Positions 8,534 to 17,495 are shown, counted from the first letter of the stretch. The stretch: 47,432 bases of DNA from Phycisphaerae bacterium (GCA_022072445.1 JAJVHV010000008.1:1-47432); one strand, 5' to 3'. A program made the numbers and translations. The notes: generated by a model not told the origin, from the sequence alone.

Positions 8534-9703
8534 ATGTTGCGTCGTCACGTCTTCACCGGCGTTGCTTGCGCTGCGCTTACGCTCACCCCGCTGGCCCTGG
8601 GTCAACTCAATCACGCGGACGGCGATGAGGCCGGCGCCGGCGTCGCCGCACCGCGTTTCGTCATTCCGCTCGGCACGCAGGTCGTGGCCCTGCCGGATGG
8701 GCGCGAGGTCGAGTTCGAGACGCAGGAGGTTTGGAAGCCGGCGTGCAGCACGCCCGCCGGCCTGGTCGACTTCGACGACTTGGTGAACATGGCCGTGACG
8801 CACATCGCCGACCTGCAGAATGAAGACGGCATCATCGTGGTGGACAGTGGCGGCGGGCAGCGCGCCGGACTGAACATGGTCTATGTGCTGGGCGGCAGCG
8901 TGCCGCCGGCGGCCGTGCCGGCGTTCGCGGCGGCGGAAGCTTACCTCGAAAGCCAGTTCGCCAACGACCCGATCACCGTGACGGTCTCGGTCAGCTTTGC
9001 GTCGCTGTCGCCGGGCGTGATCGGCGGGACGGGCAGCTCGTATGGCTATGTGGACTGGGCCACGTCGCGTTCGCTGCTGGTGGGCGGGATGGACGCCAGC
9101 GACACGATCCAGAGCTCGCTGCCGTCGGGCACGACCATCCCGGTGCGCTACACGACCGGCAGCACGACCAACGAAACGCGCGTCTTCTGGACGTTCGCGA
9201 ACTGGAAGTCGAACGGCGGTACGGTGAGCGGGAACGACGCGAGCATGCAGTACAGCACGAATTTCCCGTTTGATTATGACCCGTCGAACGGCGTGACGGC
9301 CAACACCATCTCGCTGCAGGACGTCATCATTCACGAGACCGGGCACGCGCTGGGCTTCACCAGCGGCGTTGACTTCCGTTATCGCGACATCGAGACGGTC
9401 GACGTCTTCCGATTCCGCCGCACGGACGGCAGCAGCGACTTCAACCCGGACACGACGGCGGAGTTCACGGCGCGACCGCGCTGGGGCGTGTTCAACAACC
9501 CGAACGACGACGTGAACTTCGACAACATCGCGTCGGAGTATCGGCTTGCCGACGGCTCGCCTTATCAGGCCAGCCACTTCCGCGAGCAGGTGCCCGCGAT
9601 CGGGATCATGGATCCGGCGTTCAGCTACGGCGAGACGTTTTATCCGAACTTCCTGCGGACGAGCGACCTGACGGTGTTCGACGCGATCGGGTACGACCGC
9701 TGA
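8534..9703 (+). CDS. Secreted zinc metalloprotease (HExGH type)
   Basis: A 389-residue exported protein. ATG 8534 follows AGGAG (8521-8525), and a signal peptide ends near ALG. The zinc motif HETGHALGFTSG lies about two-thirds along, with SLQDVIIHE before it; this resembles the planctomycete and myxobacterial family of secreted NF038122-type metalloproteases. A downstream MDP segment (GIMDPAFSYGE) fits a Met-turn like that of metzincins. The C-terminus LRTSDLTVFDAIGYDR is typical of this group and there is no PEP-CTERM or dockerin. Extracellular proteolysis is expected; substrate unknown. An upstream in-frame extension to 8330 has no signal-peptide character and was left out. Confidence 0.82.
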   Translation: MLRRHVFTGVACAALTLTPLALGQLNHADGDEAGAGVAAPRFVIPLGTQVVALPDGREVEFETQEVWKPACSTPAGLVDFDDLVNMAVTHIADLQNEDGIIVVDSGGGQRAGLNMVYVLGGSVPPAAVPAFAAAEAYLESQFANDPITVTVSVSFASLSPGVIGGTGSSYGYVDWATSRSLLVGGMDASDTIQSSLPSGTTIPVRYTTGSTTNETRVFWTFANWKSNGGTVSGNDASMQYSTNFPFDYDPSNGVTANTISLQDVIIHETGHALGFTSGVDFRYRDIETVDVFRFRRTDGSSDFNPDTTAEFTARPRWGVFNNPNDDVNFDNIASEYRLADGSPYQASHFREQVPAIGIMDPAFSYGETFYPNFLRTSDLTVFDAIGYDR

Positions 9704-10097
9704 GGGTGGTTGACTGAAGTGCCGCCTGGAGCGCCGGCCGAGCGATTCGCCGCTCGCCGGCGCTTCATGTTCGGCGGTTGCGTTGCCGGCGCCGAATGTC
9801 GTTCGTCGCTCAGCGCGCCGAAGGCGCGGCGGAGCGTTTGCGATGGTCGCGGATGGCGGCGGCGAGGCAGCTTGGGTGCCGGGGCCTGTCGAAAACCCGG
9901 GGCGATTGGAAACCCGCCCCACCCTGTCATTCAGCGCTTGAGGTTGCGGGCGCGAGGCGCCGAGTCCGGAGGCGCGCTCAGGTCGGTCCCCTTCATTCAG
10001 GCTTGCTCCTCGCTCGCCTTCACGGTCGGGGCCCGCTGGGGGCGCGCGGCGCGAAGGGACTCGCGCCGGGGCGCCGGTGCCCCGTGCGGACGGCGCG
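9704..10097. other. Gene-free gap between convergent genes
   Basis: About 390 bases without a supported gene. Apart from the hairpin at 9730-9764 I see no clear structure. Short open frames here lack ribosome binding sites and conserved content. Confidence 0.6.
9730..9764. terminator. Hairpin after the metalloprotease gene
   Basis: AGCGCCGGCCGAGCG and CGCTCGCCGGCGCT pair with one bulged base around a 6-nt loop, 26 nt after the stop codon. No strong U-tract follows. Confidence 0.5.
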
Positions 10098-10943
10098 TCA
10101 GAACAGGTAGCCGCGAAGCCAGTCGAAGGCGTGCACGACGGCGTTCACGATCATGTCCGAGAAGGCGATCGCCGCGACGACCTCAACCGCCGTGATCGTG
10201 TGGCAGAGCATGATCAACAGGCCGTCGGACTCGAGCAGTGCGACGGCGTAGAGCACGATCGGGATGACGAAGAACGTGTTGCTGTAGGGAATCGGCAGCG
10301 GCAGCGACAGCCCCAGGCTTTGAATCAGCAGGCCGACGCCGCACAGCGTCCAGAACGGTCCGCGCGACATGAACTCGAAGCGCGGGCGGATCAGCTTTTC
10401 CAATCCGCGCGTCCAGCGCGCCAGGCGCACGCCAAGCCAGTCGATCATGCGCATCGACACGGAGTAGGCCCGCAGCCGTTTGGGCAACCACGGGCGGTCG
10501 AACCCGGCGATCATCTGCAGCGCGCCGAACGCGATCGCCAGACCGAACAGATTCGCGATCCCCGGCAGCGGGACGGCGATGATCGCCATGAAGGCCGAGA
10601 GAAAGCCGAAGCCGGCGTGCGCCGTGCGGTCGAGGATTTCGCCGAACGTGATGTTGGTGCGCGGCGGGCGCGGCTTTCGGCCGCTTTTCGACGACGTCAG
10701 CGCGGCGGCGCGCGACGGGGACTCGGCTGGTGCGGCGCCCTCTCCGCTCGGGGCGCCCTCGGCCGGCGGAATGACGCGCGCGATCTCCTTCAGCTCGCTG
10801 AGAATGGTCGACAGCCGCAACGCGCGGCGCGGCGGCGCGGCGACTGGCGGGACCGATGCTTCGCCGGTCGCCGGCGTCCGCGTCGCGGGCGACACCGGCG
10901 CACCGGTCGGCGTTGACGACGGCTCGGGCGGCGCGGCACTCAT
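10098..10943 (-). CDS. ExoD-like integral membrane protein
   Basis: A 281-residue protein. The first ~105 residues are a Pro/Ala-rich, probably disordered cytoplasmic region. The rest matches the ExoD family: ITFGEILDRTAHAGFGFLSAFMAIIAVPLPG, then FGLAIAFGALQMIAGFDRPWLPKRLR, and further hydrophobic segments including LPLPIPYSNTFFVIPIVLYAVALLESDGLL. ExoD was named for a role in exopolysaccharide production in rhizobia; its biochemistry is unclear. The ATG overlaps the stop of the upstream symporter in an ATGA junction, so translation is coupled. The long N-terminal tail is unusual for the family. Confidence 0.87.
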   Translation of the reverse strand: MSAAPPEPSSTPTGAPVSPATRTPATGEASVPPVAAPPRRALRLSTILSELKEIARVIPPAEGAPSGEGAAPAESPSRAAALTSSKSGRKPRPPRTNITFGEILDRTAHAGFGFLSAFMAIIAVPLPGIANLFGLAIAFGALQMIAGFDRPWLPKRLRAYSVSMRMIDWLGVRLARWTRGLEKLIRPRFEFMSRGPFWTLCGVGLLIQSLGLSLPLPIPYSNTFFVIPIVLYAVALLESDGLLIMLCHTITAVEVVAAIAFSDMIVNAVVHAFDWLRGYLF

Positions 10944-12676
10944 GGCGCTACTCCCGGCGCGGCTGCCCCGACCACAACGGGCCGGCGCTCAGAGGCCGCC
11001 GCGCGGCGCGGGCCGGCCAGCAGGACGCCGAACAACAGCGCGACTACGAAGCCGATCGGCACGTTCCAGGGCCAGGCGACGGCGAGATAGCGTGGCGTCG
11101 GGCCGTCGCCGGGCAGCGTGATCCAGGCGAGCATGAGCGGAATGCAGACGCCGGCCAGCATGGCCGCGGCGCGCGAAGCAGCGGACCGAGTGCGGCGGGT
11201 GCCCCAGCGCGCCAGCGCGGCGAGCAGCAGGATCGCCATCGCGGCCGTGGTGGTGAAGCGCGCCCAGGGCTGGTGCCAGGTGACGGCGAAGACGCTGAAG
11301 ACCGAGAGCGGCGCGGCCCAGAGCAGTCCTTCGCCGTCGACATCGACGCGCCAAAGCGCCAGCAGGAACGCGGCCAATAACACGCCGCCGGTGTACGTCG
11401 CCATGGCCAGCGCCAGCGAGAGGATGTTGGGGTAGTGGTCGCGGGCCAGCAGCGCGACATTCGCCATCGCGGACAGCGCGACGCCCCAGCCGACCACGAG
11501 GACTTTGGAAACCAGCAGGTAGTGATGCTCTTCCCCCGGTGCCGCCGGATCGACGCGCCGCTGACGCCAGGGTCGATAGAACGCGGAGATCACGGTCTGA
11601 GCAAGGGCGGCCAGGACGGAGTTCAGGCTGGCGGCGGCGAAGATGCCGGCGATGACCAGGCCGTTCAGTCCGGGCGGCATGCGCTCGATAATAAACAACG
11701 GGAAGACGCCGTCGGCACGCGCGCCGATCCGGGCGGCGGCGTCGGGCGACATCGGGAAGCGCTGGTAGAAGGCAAACAGTCCGGCGCCGACCAGCAGCGC
11801 GAGCAGCGCCACCAGCACGCTGACGCTGCTGCCGATCATCGCCAGGCGGGCCTGCGCCGGACCACGGCAGCAGAAGATGCGCTGCGCGATCATCTGGTCG
11901 GTTCCGAACGCGTTCAGGCACAGCGTCGTATTGCCGATCAGCGCCGCCCAGAAGGCGTACTCCACCGTCGGCCTGAGCGAGAAATCCCAGACGCGCAGCT
12001 TTCCGGCGGCATGTACGACGGAGAACATCTCGCCCCAGCCGCCGGGCAGGTCGCCGACGACAAAGAGCAGCGCGGCGAGCAGCGCGCCGACGAGCACGAC
12101 GAACTGGACGACGTCGGTCCAGACGACGGTGGTGATGCCGCCGAGCAGCGTCCAGAGGATGGCGACGGCACCGATCACCCAGATCGACACGGCGAGCGGC
12201 ACGCCGCTGACGGTCTCGAGAACGATGGCGGTGAGCAGCAGGCGGACGCTCTGCCCGAGCATGGCACCGACGACGAAGAGTGTGGTGGCCAGCGAGCGGA
12301 TGCTCGGTCCGAAATAGCCGGCCATGTAATCATATGGACTGTAGATCTCGTGCTTGTAAAACGCGGGTACGAACCAGACCGCGATGATGACGCGCGCCAC
12401 AATCGAGCTGAGCGCGATCTGCAGGTAGGTGAAGTCACCCCCGGCCGCGAAGACCGCCGCCGGCACGCCGACCATGGTCACCGCGCTGATCTCCGTCGCG
12501 ACGATCGAGCCGGAGACGGCGTACCAGGGCAGTCGCCGGCCGCCGAGGAAGAAGTCGCGGAAGGTGGCCTGCCGGAAGCTGAGGATCGCGCCCAGGAACG
12601 TGGAAATGACGAGGTAGGCGGCGACGACGCTCCAATCCAGCCAGGTGAGGTGAGCGCCGCTCATGCGTTCGAGCAT
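10940..12676 (-). CDS. Sodium:solute symporter (SSS family)
   Basis: A multi-pass transporter of about 578 residues with 13 or more hydrophobic segments. The first segments read DWSVVAAYLVISTFLGAILSFR and then DFFLGGRRLPWYAVSGSIVATEISAVTMVG, the SSS hallmark, with GNTTLCLNAFGTDQMIAQRIF and a later GLNGLVIAGIFAAASLNSVLAALAQT matching conserved segments. Family members drive uptake of sugars, amino acids or other solutes with the Na+ gradient; the substrate is not readable. Start choice is between ATG 12676 and ATG 12664; neither has a strong ribosome binding site. The C-terminal third varies and runs into the ExoD-like gene with a 4-nt overlap. Confidence 0.9.
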   Translation of the reverse strand: MLERMSGAHLTWLDWSVVAAYLVISTFLGAILSFRQATFRDFFLGGRRLPWYAVSGSIVATEISAVTMVGVPAAVFAAGGDFTYLQIALSSIVARVIIAVWFVPAFYKHEIYSPYDYMAGYFGPSIRSLATTLFVVGAMLGQSVRLLLTAIVLETVSGVPLAVSIWVIGAVAILWTLLGGITTVVWTDVVQFVVLVGALLAALLFVVGDLPGGWGEMFSVVHAAGKLRVWDFSLRPTVEYAFWAALIGNTTLCLNAFGTDQMIAQRIFCCRGPAQARLAMIGSSVSVLVALLALLVGAGLFAFYQRFPMSPDAAARIGARADGVFPLFIIERMPPGLNGLVIAGIFAAASLNSVLAALAQTVISAFYRPWRQRRVDPAAPGEEHHYLLVSKVLVVGWGVALSAMANVALLARDHYPNILSLALAMATYTGGVLLAAFLLALWRVDVDGEGLLWAAPLSVFSVFAVTWHQPWARFTTTAAMAILLLAALARWGTRRTRSAASRAAAMLAGVCIPLMLAWITLPGDGPTPRYLAVAWPWNVPIGFVVALLFGVLLAGPRRAAASERRPVVVGAAAPGVAP

Positions 12677-12790
12677 CCCTGCGAGTGTGCCGCGATCCAG
12701 TCCCTGCGAGGGGATTGTAACGGCCGATCGTGTGGAATTCGCATTCCCCGACACATTGAGAGCGATAAGATAGGGTGCGGGCGAACGCAG

Positions 12791-14086
12791 ATGAACTCTG
12801 CGCCGGCCCCGACCGCCTTTTCCGGTGCCGCCATGCGACGCCTCGGGCTTTTGCTTTCGATCGCAACCGCTTTGGCTTCATCGATTTGCAACGCCGACCT
12901 CATCCGCCTCAAGGGCGGCGGAACGATCGACGGCGACGTGCTCAACAGCACCGACACCGAGTGCACGATCCGCTCGCTGGCCGGCGTCGTCCGTCTACCC
13001 CGTTCGGCCATCGAGTCGATCGAGCCCGGCCGCTCGGTTTTCGCCGAATACGATTCCCGCCGACAGCAGACCCCCGACCAGCCCGACCCGCTGGTCGCGC
13101 TGGCCGCCTGGTGTGAGGAACAAGGGCTGACCCACGAGCGTCTGATACATCTGCGGCGAGCGCTGGAACTGTCGCCGGATCATGCCGCGGCCCGTCGGGC
13201 GCTGGGTTTCGCGCGCGTCGGCGACCTGTGGGTCGACGCCCGGTCGGCCGGCGAGTCCGCGGCGAAGGTCGTTGCCCGCGCGGCGGAACGCGCCGTTGAA
13301 GCGCGAAACAAGACGGCCGACGAGCCAGCCGCGGAGGCTGACCCGGAGCGGGCGGCGCGTGCCGTTCAGGCGACGTGGTTCGCGCGCATCCGGGCGGTGA
13401 AGAGTTCGCTGCTGGATTCGGGTGTGCCGCGGTTGGAGAAGCAGGGTCGCGAGCGAATTCGCGAAATCAACGACCCGCTGGCGATCGTGCCGCTGGTGCG
13501 CACCCTGAGCACCGGCGACGCCGACTGCCGCTTGCTGCTCGTGGAGATGCTGGGGCGCCTGGTGTGCGACGAGTCGACGATGAACCTGGCCGTGGTGGCG
13601 CTGGTCGACCCGCGCGACGACGTTCGCTCGGCGGCGCTGAGCCACCTGGAGCAGCGGAGCGACGAGCGCGTCGTGGCCCAGTTTCGCAAAGCGCTGGGCA
13701 GCGGCGACGACGCGCTCATCCGCCGGGCCGCGACGGGTCTGGGCCGTTTCCGGGCGGCGTCGGCCGTGCCCGAGCTGATCCGGGCGCTGACGGCCAACAA
13801 GCGCATGCGGATCGAGACGCCGGTGCAGCGCTACTTTCACGAGATGCCCGCTGAATTTCGCGAGCCGACGCGCATCCGCGCGGGCGGCGCCGACATCGCG
13901 CGGATCACGCCCGAGATCGGATTCCCCGACGCGGGAGCCGTGCTGGCCGTCCGCACCGAACGCCGGCTCGAAACGGTGACCGTCTTTCGCACCGAAGTGC
14001 TCGAAGCACTGAAGGTCATTACCGGACAGAATCTCGGCTTTGACGAAGACGTCTGGCAGCGCTGGTACGAGGAGAACCGACGATGA
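12791..14086 (+). CDS. Secreted HEAT-repeat-like protein
   Basis: A protein of about 431 residues from ATG 12791; ATG 12833 (MRRLGLLLSIATALASS) is an equally possible start, since it begins a signal peptide directly. After the signal, DLIRLKGGGTIDGDVLN...VVRLPRSAIESIEPG resembles a small beta-barrel found at the N-terminus of many planctomycete secreted proteins. A TPR-like helical pair with Ala-rich helices follows. Then come HEAT-type repeats (DPLAIVPLVRTLSTGDADCRLLLVEMLGRL; DPRDDVRSAALSHLEQR; DDALIRRAATGLGRFRAASAVPELIRAL). The end (LKVITGQNLGFDEDVWQRWYEENRR) is also recurrent in such proteins. It overlaps the next gene by 4 nt. Probably a scaffold; no enzymatic motif seen. Confidence 0.85.
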   Translation: MNSAPAPTAFSGAAMRRLGLLLSIATALASSICNADLIRLKGGGTIDGDVLNSTDTECTIRSLAGVVRLPRSAIESIEPGRSVFAEYDSRRQQTPDQPDPLVALAAWCEEQGLTHERLIHLRRALELSPDHAAARRALGFARVGDLWVDARSAGESAAKVVARAAERAVEARNKTADEPAAEADPERAARAVQATWFARIRAVKSSLLDSGVPRLEKQGRERIREINDPLAIVPLVRTLSTGDADCRLLLVEMLGRLVCDESTMNLAVVALVDPRDDVRSAALSHLEQRSDERVVAQFRKALGSGDDALIRRAATGLGRFRAASAVPELIRALTANKRMRIETPVQRYFHEMPAEFREPTRIRAGGADIARITPEIGFPDAGAVLAVRTERRLETVTVFRTEVLEALKVITGQNLGFDEDVWQRWYEENRR

Positions 14087-15267
14087 TGCTCACGATCTCT
14101 GCTTTGTTCGCCGCACTTGTCGCCTGTCAGGACGATCAGCGGGTCGATCGCGACCTGTTGCAGCGTACGTCCGCCGAGCGGCCGGCCGCGGTCCCCGCCG
14201 ATGAGCGCGCCGTGGCCGAGCGGGCGACCGACCCGGCCGAGGTGCAGGCGCGGGCCGACTTGGCGATCGCGCAGGCGCGGGTCGATCTGCTGGCGGCGCG
14301 CAGGGCTCTGAGCGACGGTCGCGCCGCCGATGCCGCCGACACGGCCCGCCGCGTGCTGGCGGCGCTGCGAACACTGCCGCCGGGGATCGACGCGTCGGTG
14401 TACGAACTTCAGGCCGAAGGAGTGTTGGCGCGGGCCGAGCGGCTGAGCGCCGCCGGCGCGAGCGACGCGCCGATTCACGCCGGCCAGAGCGCTCCGGCCG
14501 ACGCCAACACGCAGCGCGACAGCGCCGGAGCGGCCCCGCTCGATCCGCTGGAAGACAAGTCCCGCGCCGCGGCCCGCATCGCGCGGCGCTACGAAGGGGC
14601 TGATACCGATGACATCGACACGCGCGGCGACGCGGCGGTGCTGCGCGAGCGCAGCGTGCGCGAGCAGGAGCCGTCGCCGCACTACGGCTATCGGCCGGGC
14701 GAGGCGATCGTCGACGTGCACGCGCTGCTGCACCGCGACGAGCAGCGCTACTGGTACGAACGCGCCCTGCGGACGGCTTACAAGACCGACGAGGCCCGGC
14801 GGCTGACCGAGGTCGACGAGACGCGCGTCACGCCCGAGGGCGACGTCGCGTTTCCCGACGACTGGCCCGAGAAGATGGCCCGCCGGGCAAAATATCGCGG
14901 CGGCGTGGTGGCCCGTTCGCCCAATTGGACCGACAAGGACGGCCGCGAGTGGTATCTCGCAGTGTACGACATTCACGACCTGATCTACGAACCGCCGAAC
15001 TTCCAGGCGACCGACGGCTTGCCGCTGACGCTGCGTTTGCAGAACGACCTGGATCGCGCCGCGTTGCGCGAGCGCAGCCAGATCTTCAGCGGATACGCCG
15101 ACGACCTGGCGGCAGGCATCCCGCTGCTGCGCTATTTCGGCGGAGTGGATTCGATCGGCGGTTACTACAACCTGGGCCGCCAGGCGGAGATTGTGGACAT
15201 GATCCGGCGATTCAGCGGGCCCTATGCCGATCAGCCGGAGGTGCAGGAGGCGGGCGCGAGGAAGTAA
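14083..15267 (+). CDS. Secreted protein of unknown function, coupled to the HEAT-repeat protein
   Basis: A 394-residue protein starting at an ATGATG that overlaps the preceding stop, so the two are translationally coupled. A short hydrophobic start MLTISALFAALVAC may be a lipoprotein signal. Residues ~50-110 are an Ala/Arg-rich helical stretch with coiled-coil character. The C-terminal half is more globular and aromatic-rich (YRPGEAIVDVHALLHRD, WTDKDGREWYLAVYDIHDLIYEPPNF, ILLRYFGG-like segments). I do not recognise a named domain. It likely works with the HEAT-repeat protein in the envelope (inference from coupling). Confidence 0.78.
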   Translation: MMLTISALFAALVACQDDQRVDRDLLQRTSAERPAAVPADERAVAERATDPAEVQARADLAIAQARVDLLAARRALSDGRAADAADTARRVLAALRTLPPGIDASVYELQAEGVLARAERLSAAGASDAPIHAGQSAPADANTQRDSAGAAPLDPLEDKSRAAARIARRYEGADTDDIDTRGDAAVLRERSVREQEPSPHYGYRPGEAIVDVHALLHRDEQRYWYERALRTAYKTDEARRLTEVDETRVTPEGDVAFPDDWPEKMARRAKYRGGVVARSPNWTDKDGREWYLAVYDIHDLIYEPPNFQATDGLPLTLRLQNDLDRAALRERSQIFSGYADDLAAGIPLLRYFGGVDSIGGYYNLGRQAEIVDMIRRFSGPYADQPEVQEAGARK

Positions 15268-15411
15268 CCGGTTGGGGACTCCCGAATCCGCGCCGGATCA
15301 TTGCGTGGCCGGCTCTTGCCGGGCAGGGGTGCCCTGCCGACGGCTGGTCGCGTCGGCAGGCGCGGTCAAGGTGCATGCTGTCGCCGTCCGGCGTGAGGTC
15401 GTGTCGTGCGC

Positions 15412-15484
15412 GTAGGGTGCATCCCTGATGCACCGCACCGCCTACGGACGCGGGTCGTGTGGTGCGTCGAGGGACGCACCCTAC
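15412..15484. repeat. REP-like palindrome
   Basis: GTAGGGTGCATCCCTGATGC (15412-15431, running to 15434) and its near complement GGTGCGTCGAGGGACGCACC (15461-15480, running to 15484) form an imperfect palindrome. Each arm can also fold on itself. This type of GTAGGGTGCG element is a common interspersed repeat in bacteria. Confidence 0.6.
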
Positions 15485-15585
15485 CGACACCCTACTGAGC
15501 TTCATGATCGGGACTCGGCGCCGTGAAGCATGCCCGCAAGGCGTTCGGGGCGCTTGTGCGCGCGACGAGGTCCACTCTGGTCGAA

Positions 15586-15740
15586 CCCCTCCCTTACGAG
15601 GCTGTCGAAATACTCGATTCAGCATGCACGGAATACCAAGAATGGGGCTTCCGACCCCGGTCTTGCGAGCGAAAGAGTGCATTCGCGGGCCTGTCGAAGT
15701 ACCCAAGAGCGAGTATTTCGACAGCCTCATCAGGGAGGGG
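15586..15740. repeat. MITE-like element with 31-bp terminal inverted repeats
   Basis: The 31-bp left end (15586-15616) and right end (15710-15740) are inverted copies with three mismatches; both contain GAGGCTGTCGAAATACTCG or its complement. The 93-bp interior has no gene. Size and structure fit a non-autonomous mobile element, or a large cruciform. I cannot see a convincing target duplication. Confidence 0.5.
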
Positions 15741-15758
15741 TTTCGTAGCGCCCCAGCC

Positions 15759-15978
15759 GAGCCCCGACCGTGAGGGAGGGGTTTCGTAGCCCAGCGTGAG
15801 TGCGCCCCCAGCCGAGCCCCGACCGTGAGGGAGGGGTTTCGTAGCCCAGCGTGAGTGCGCCCCCATCCGAGCCCCGACCGTGAGGGAGGGGTTTCGTAGC
15901 CCAGCGTGAGTGCGCCCCCATCCGAGCCCCGACCGTGAGGGAGGGGTTTCGTAGCCCAGCGTGAGTGCGCCCCCATCC
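15759..15978. repeat. 55-bp tandem repeat, four units
   Basis: Unit starts at 15759, 15814, 15869 and 15924 are exactly 55 bp apart and begin GAGCCCCGACCGTGAGGGAG. Units differ by at most a base or two (CAGCC or CATCC at the end). Because 55 is not a multiple of 3, all minus-strand frames stay open, which produces spurious ORFs. Shorter units of 13 bp (GAGCCCCTCATCC) continue the array to about 16006. Confidence 0.92.
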
Positions 15979-15980
15979 GA

Positions 15981-16206
15981 GCCCCTCATCCGAGCCCCTC
16001 ATCCGAGCCCCGACCATGAAGGCGACCGAGGAGGGAGCCTGAATGGAGGGGTTTCGTAGCCCAGCAGGAGTGTCAACCGTATTCGACGGTCGTTCGCGCT
16101 GTGCCAGGAAACCGCTTGCTGACGCGCGCGGCTCGCTTGGCGTCCGCGCCTCGGCCTACGGCGTCTTCGTCAGCAGCTCGATGAACGCGTCGATGTCGAA
16201 CGCGTT
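15981..16206. repeat. 226-bp direct repeat, left copy
   Basis: It is identical to 17270-17495, at a period of 1289 bp. It covers the 3' flank and last codons of the first dockerin gene; its partner does the same for the second. Confidence 0.92.
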
Positions 16207-17244
16207 GACGCTGCCGTCGCCGTTCAGGTCGGCCAACATGCGGTCGCAGTGCGGCGCGAGGGCGTCGTAGGCCGCGTCGCCCATCACCGCCGCGATGAAC
16301 GGGTCGATGTCGAACGCGTTCACCCAGCGGTCGCAGTTCAGATCGCCCTTCTTCGGCGGGACGTAGCACGCCAGCCCGCCGGCGGTGACGAAACGGCTGT
16401 TGTAGATCAGCGCGGATTCGCCGCTGGGAACGTATACAGCGTACACGCCATCACCCTCGGTCACGGCATACAGCCTGTCGGGATCTTCGCAGAACGTAAT
16501 AGCGAAGTAGTTTCCACACGTGAAACCCGTTGACACAAGGCGGCGCGAGCTTGGGTCGACACCGTTGTAAGCGTGGATGGCGACGCCTGCACAATCCAAC
16601 AGCCATGTCGACACAAAGAGGTTGCCGAGCGGGTCGAATTCGATGCACGCGACTCTAGTCAAGTCGCCGAACCGCTCAATGCGACCCCATTGGTCCATTC
16701 GGTAGACCCCACCCCTTCCAATGTATACGTTGCCGTCGGGCCCCGACGTTACGGTGAAGAATGAGCCGTTCCCTATTTTTGTCGATGGCGGATGATCCGC
16801 CGGAAACTTCAGCAGCGCGTAGTAATAGTCGTCCGTGACGTAGAAGTTCCCCGCGCGGTCCCAGCCCAGCCCGTTGGATCCGATCGGCCCGCCGATGCCG
16901 TCGTTCGCGTCATGCGCCGTGGTCGCGTTGCCGGCAGGATCGATGTCCGCCACGCGCGCGTTCCAGTAGCTCAGAATGCGCAAGCGCTTCCCGTCCGGCG
17001 AAAAGCGCAGCCCCGTCAGGCCGCACAGTCCGTCGCTGCGATCCGCCAGAAACCAACTCTCGCCGCTCTCAGGATCGAACTCCACCACGTAGTCCTTGCG
17101 CGTCGCGGCACACATTTCGCCCCCGCCGCGGTACTCGGGCAGGAAGAGATGGCCGCGCTTGAAGCCTTCAGTATTGGGTTGCGCACGGACAGAAGCAGAA
17201 AACGAACAGGCGATGCAGACAATCGTGAATCGAGACCATGTCAT
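16156..17244 (-). CDS. Secreted beta-propeller protein with C-terminal dockerin-like domain (paralogue A)
   Basis: A 362-residue exported protein from ATG 17244 with signal peptide MTWSRFTIVCIACSFSASVRAQ. Residues ~25-300 look like a beta-propeller of the SMP-30/NHL sort, with repeated FSPDGKRLRILSYW, GLGWDRAGNFYVTDDYYY, SGPDGNVYIGRGG and IEFDPLGNLFVSTW strands. The last ~60 residues hold two Ca-binding dockerin-type repeats: GDLNCDRWVNAFDID and ADLNGDGSVNAFDID. Planctomycetes carry many such dockerin-like tails without known cohesin partners, so a surface or complex-targeting role is inferred. The next gene is its tandem paralogue. Confidence 0.88.
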   Translation of the reverse strand: MTWSRFTIVCIACSFSASVRAQPNTEGFKRGHLFLPEYRGGGEMCAATRKDYVVEFDPESGESWFLADRSDGLCGLTGLRFSPDGKRLRILSYWNARVADIDPAGNATTAHDANDGIGGPIGSNGLGWDRAGNFYVTDDYYYALLKFPADHPPSTKIGNGSFFTVTSGPDGNVYIGRGGVYRMDQWGRIERFGDLTRVACIEFDPLGNLFVSTWLLDCAGVAIHAYNGVDPSSRRLVSTGFTCGNYFAITFCEDPDRLYAVTEGDGVYAVYVPSGESALIYNSRFVTAGGLACYVPPKKGDLNCDRWVNAFDIDPFIAAVMGDAAYDALAPHCDRMLADLNGDGSVNAFDIDAFIELLTKTP

Positions 17245-17269
17245 GCTGGTTATTCTACCCGCAGCGACA

Positions 17270-17495
17270 GCCCCTCATCCGAGCCCCTCATCCGAGCCCC
17301 GACCATGAAGGCGACCGAGGAGGGAGCCTGAATGGAGGGGTTTCGTAGCCCAGCAGGAGTGTCAACCGTATTCGACGGTCGTTCGCGCTGTGCCAGGAAA
17401 CCGCTTGCTGACGCGCGCGGCTCGCTTGGCGTCCGCGCCTCGGCCTACGGCGTCTTCGTCAGCAGCTCGATGAACGCGTCGATGTCGAACGCGTT
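17270..17495. repeat. 226-bp direct repeat, right copy
   Basis: It is base-for-base identical to 15981-16206, while the upstream coding parts of the two paralogues differ clearly. This points to recent conversion or unequal crossing over at the 3' ends. Confidence 0.92.

Larger units (their letters stand above)
15268..16155. other. Gene-free, repeat-rich block
   Basis: Nearly 900 bases contain no supportable gene. It holds a REP-like palindrome (15412-15484), a MITE-like inverted-repeat element (15586-15740), a 55-bp tandem repeat (15759-15978) and the left copy of a 226-bp direct repeat (15981-16206). Long open frames on both strands are by-products of these repeats. Confidence 0.8.

Noticed and set aside
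11435-12790. Long plus-strand open frame antisense to the symporter, merging with the HEAT-repeat gene
   Set aside because: It is rich in Arg/Asp/Gln low-complexity sequence and lies over a clear symporter on the other strand. Only the part from 12791 has protein character.
15759-15978. CRISPR array
   Set aside because: The units follow each other without unique spacers, and no cas gene is near.
15212-16017. Three minus-strand open frames across the tandem repeats
   Set aside because: The 55-bp unit is not a multiple of three and stays open in all frames; the proteins would be pure repeat with no ribosome binding site.
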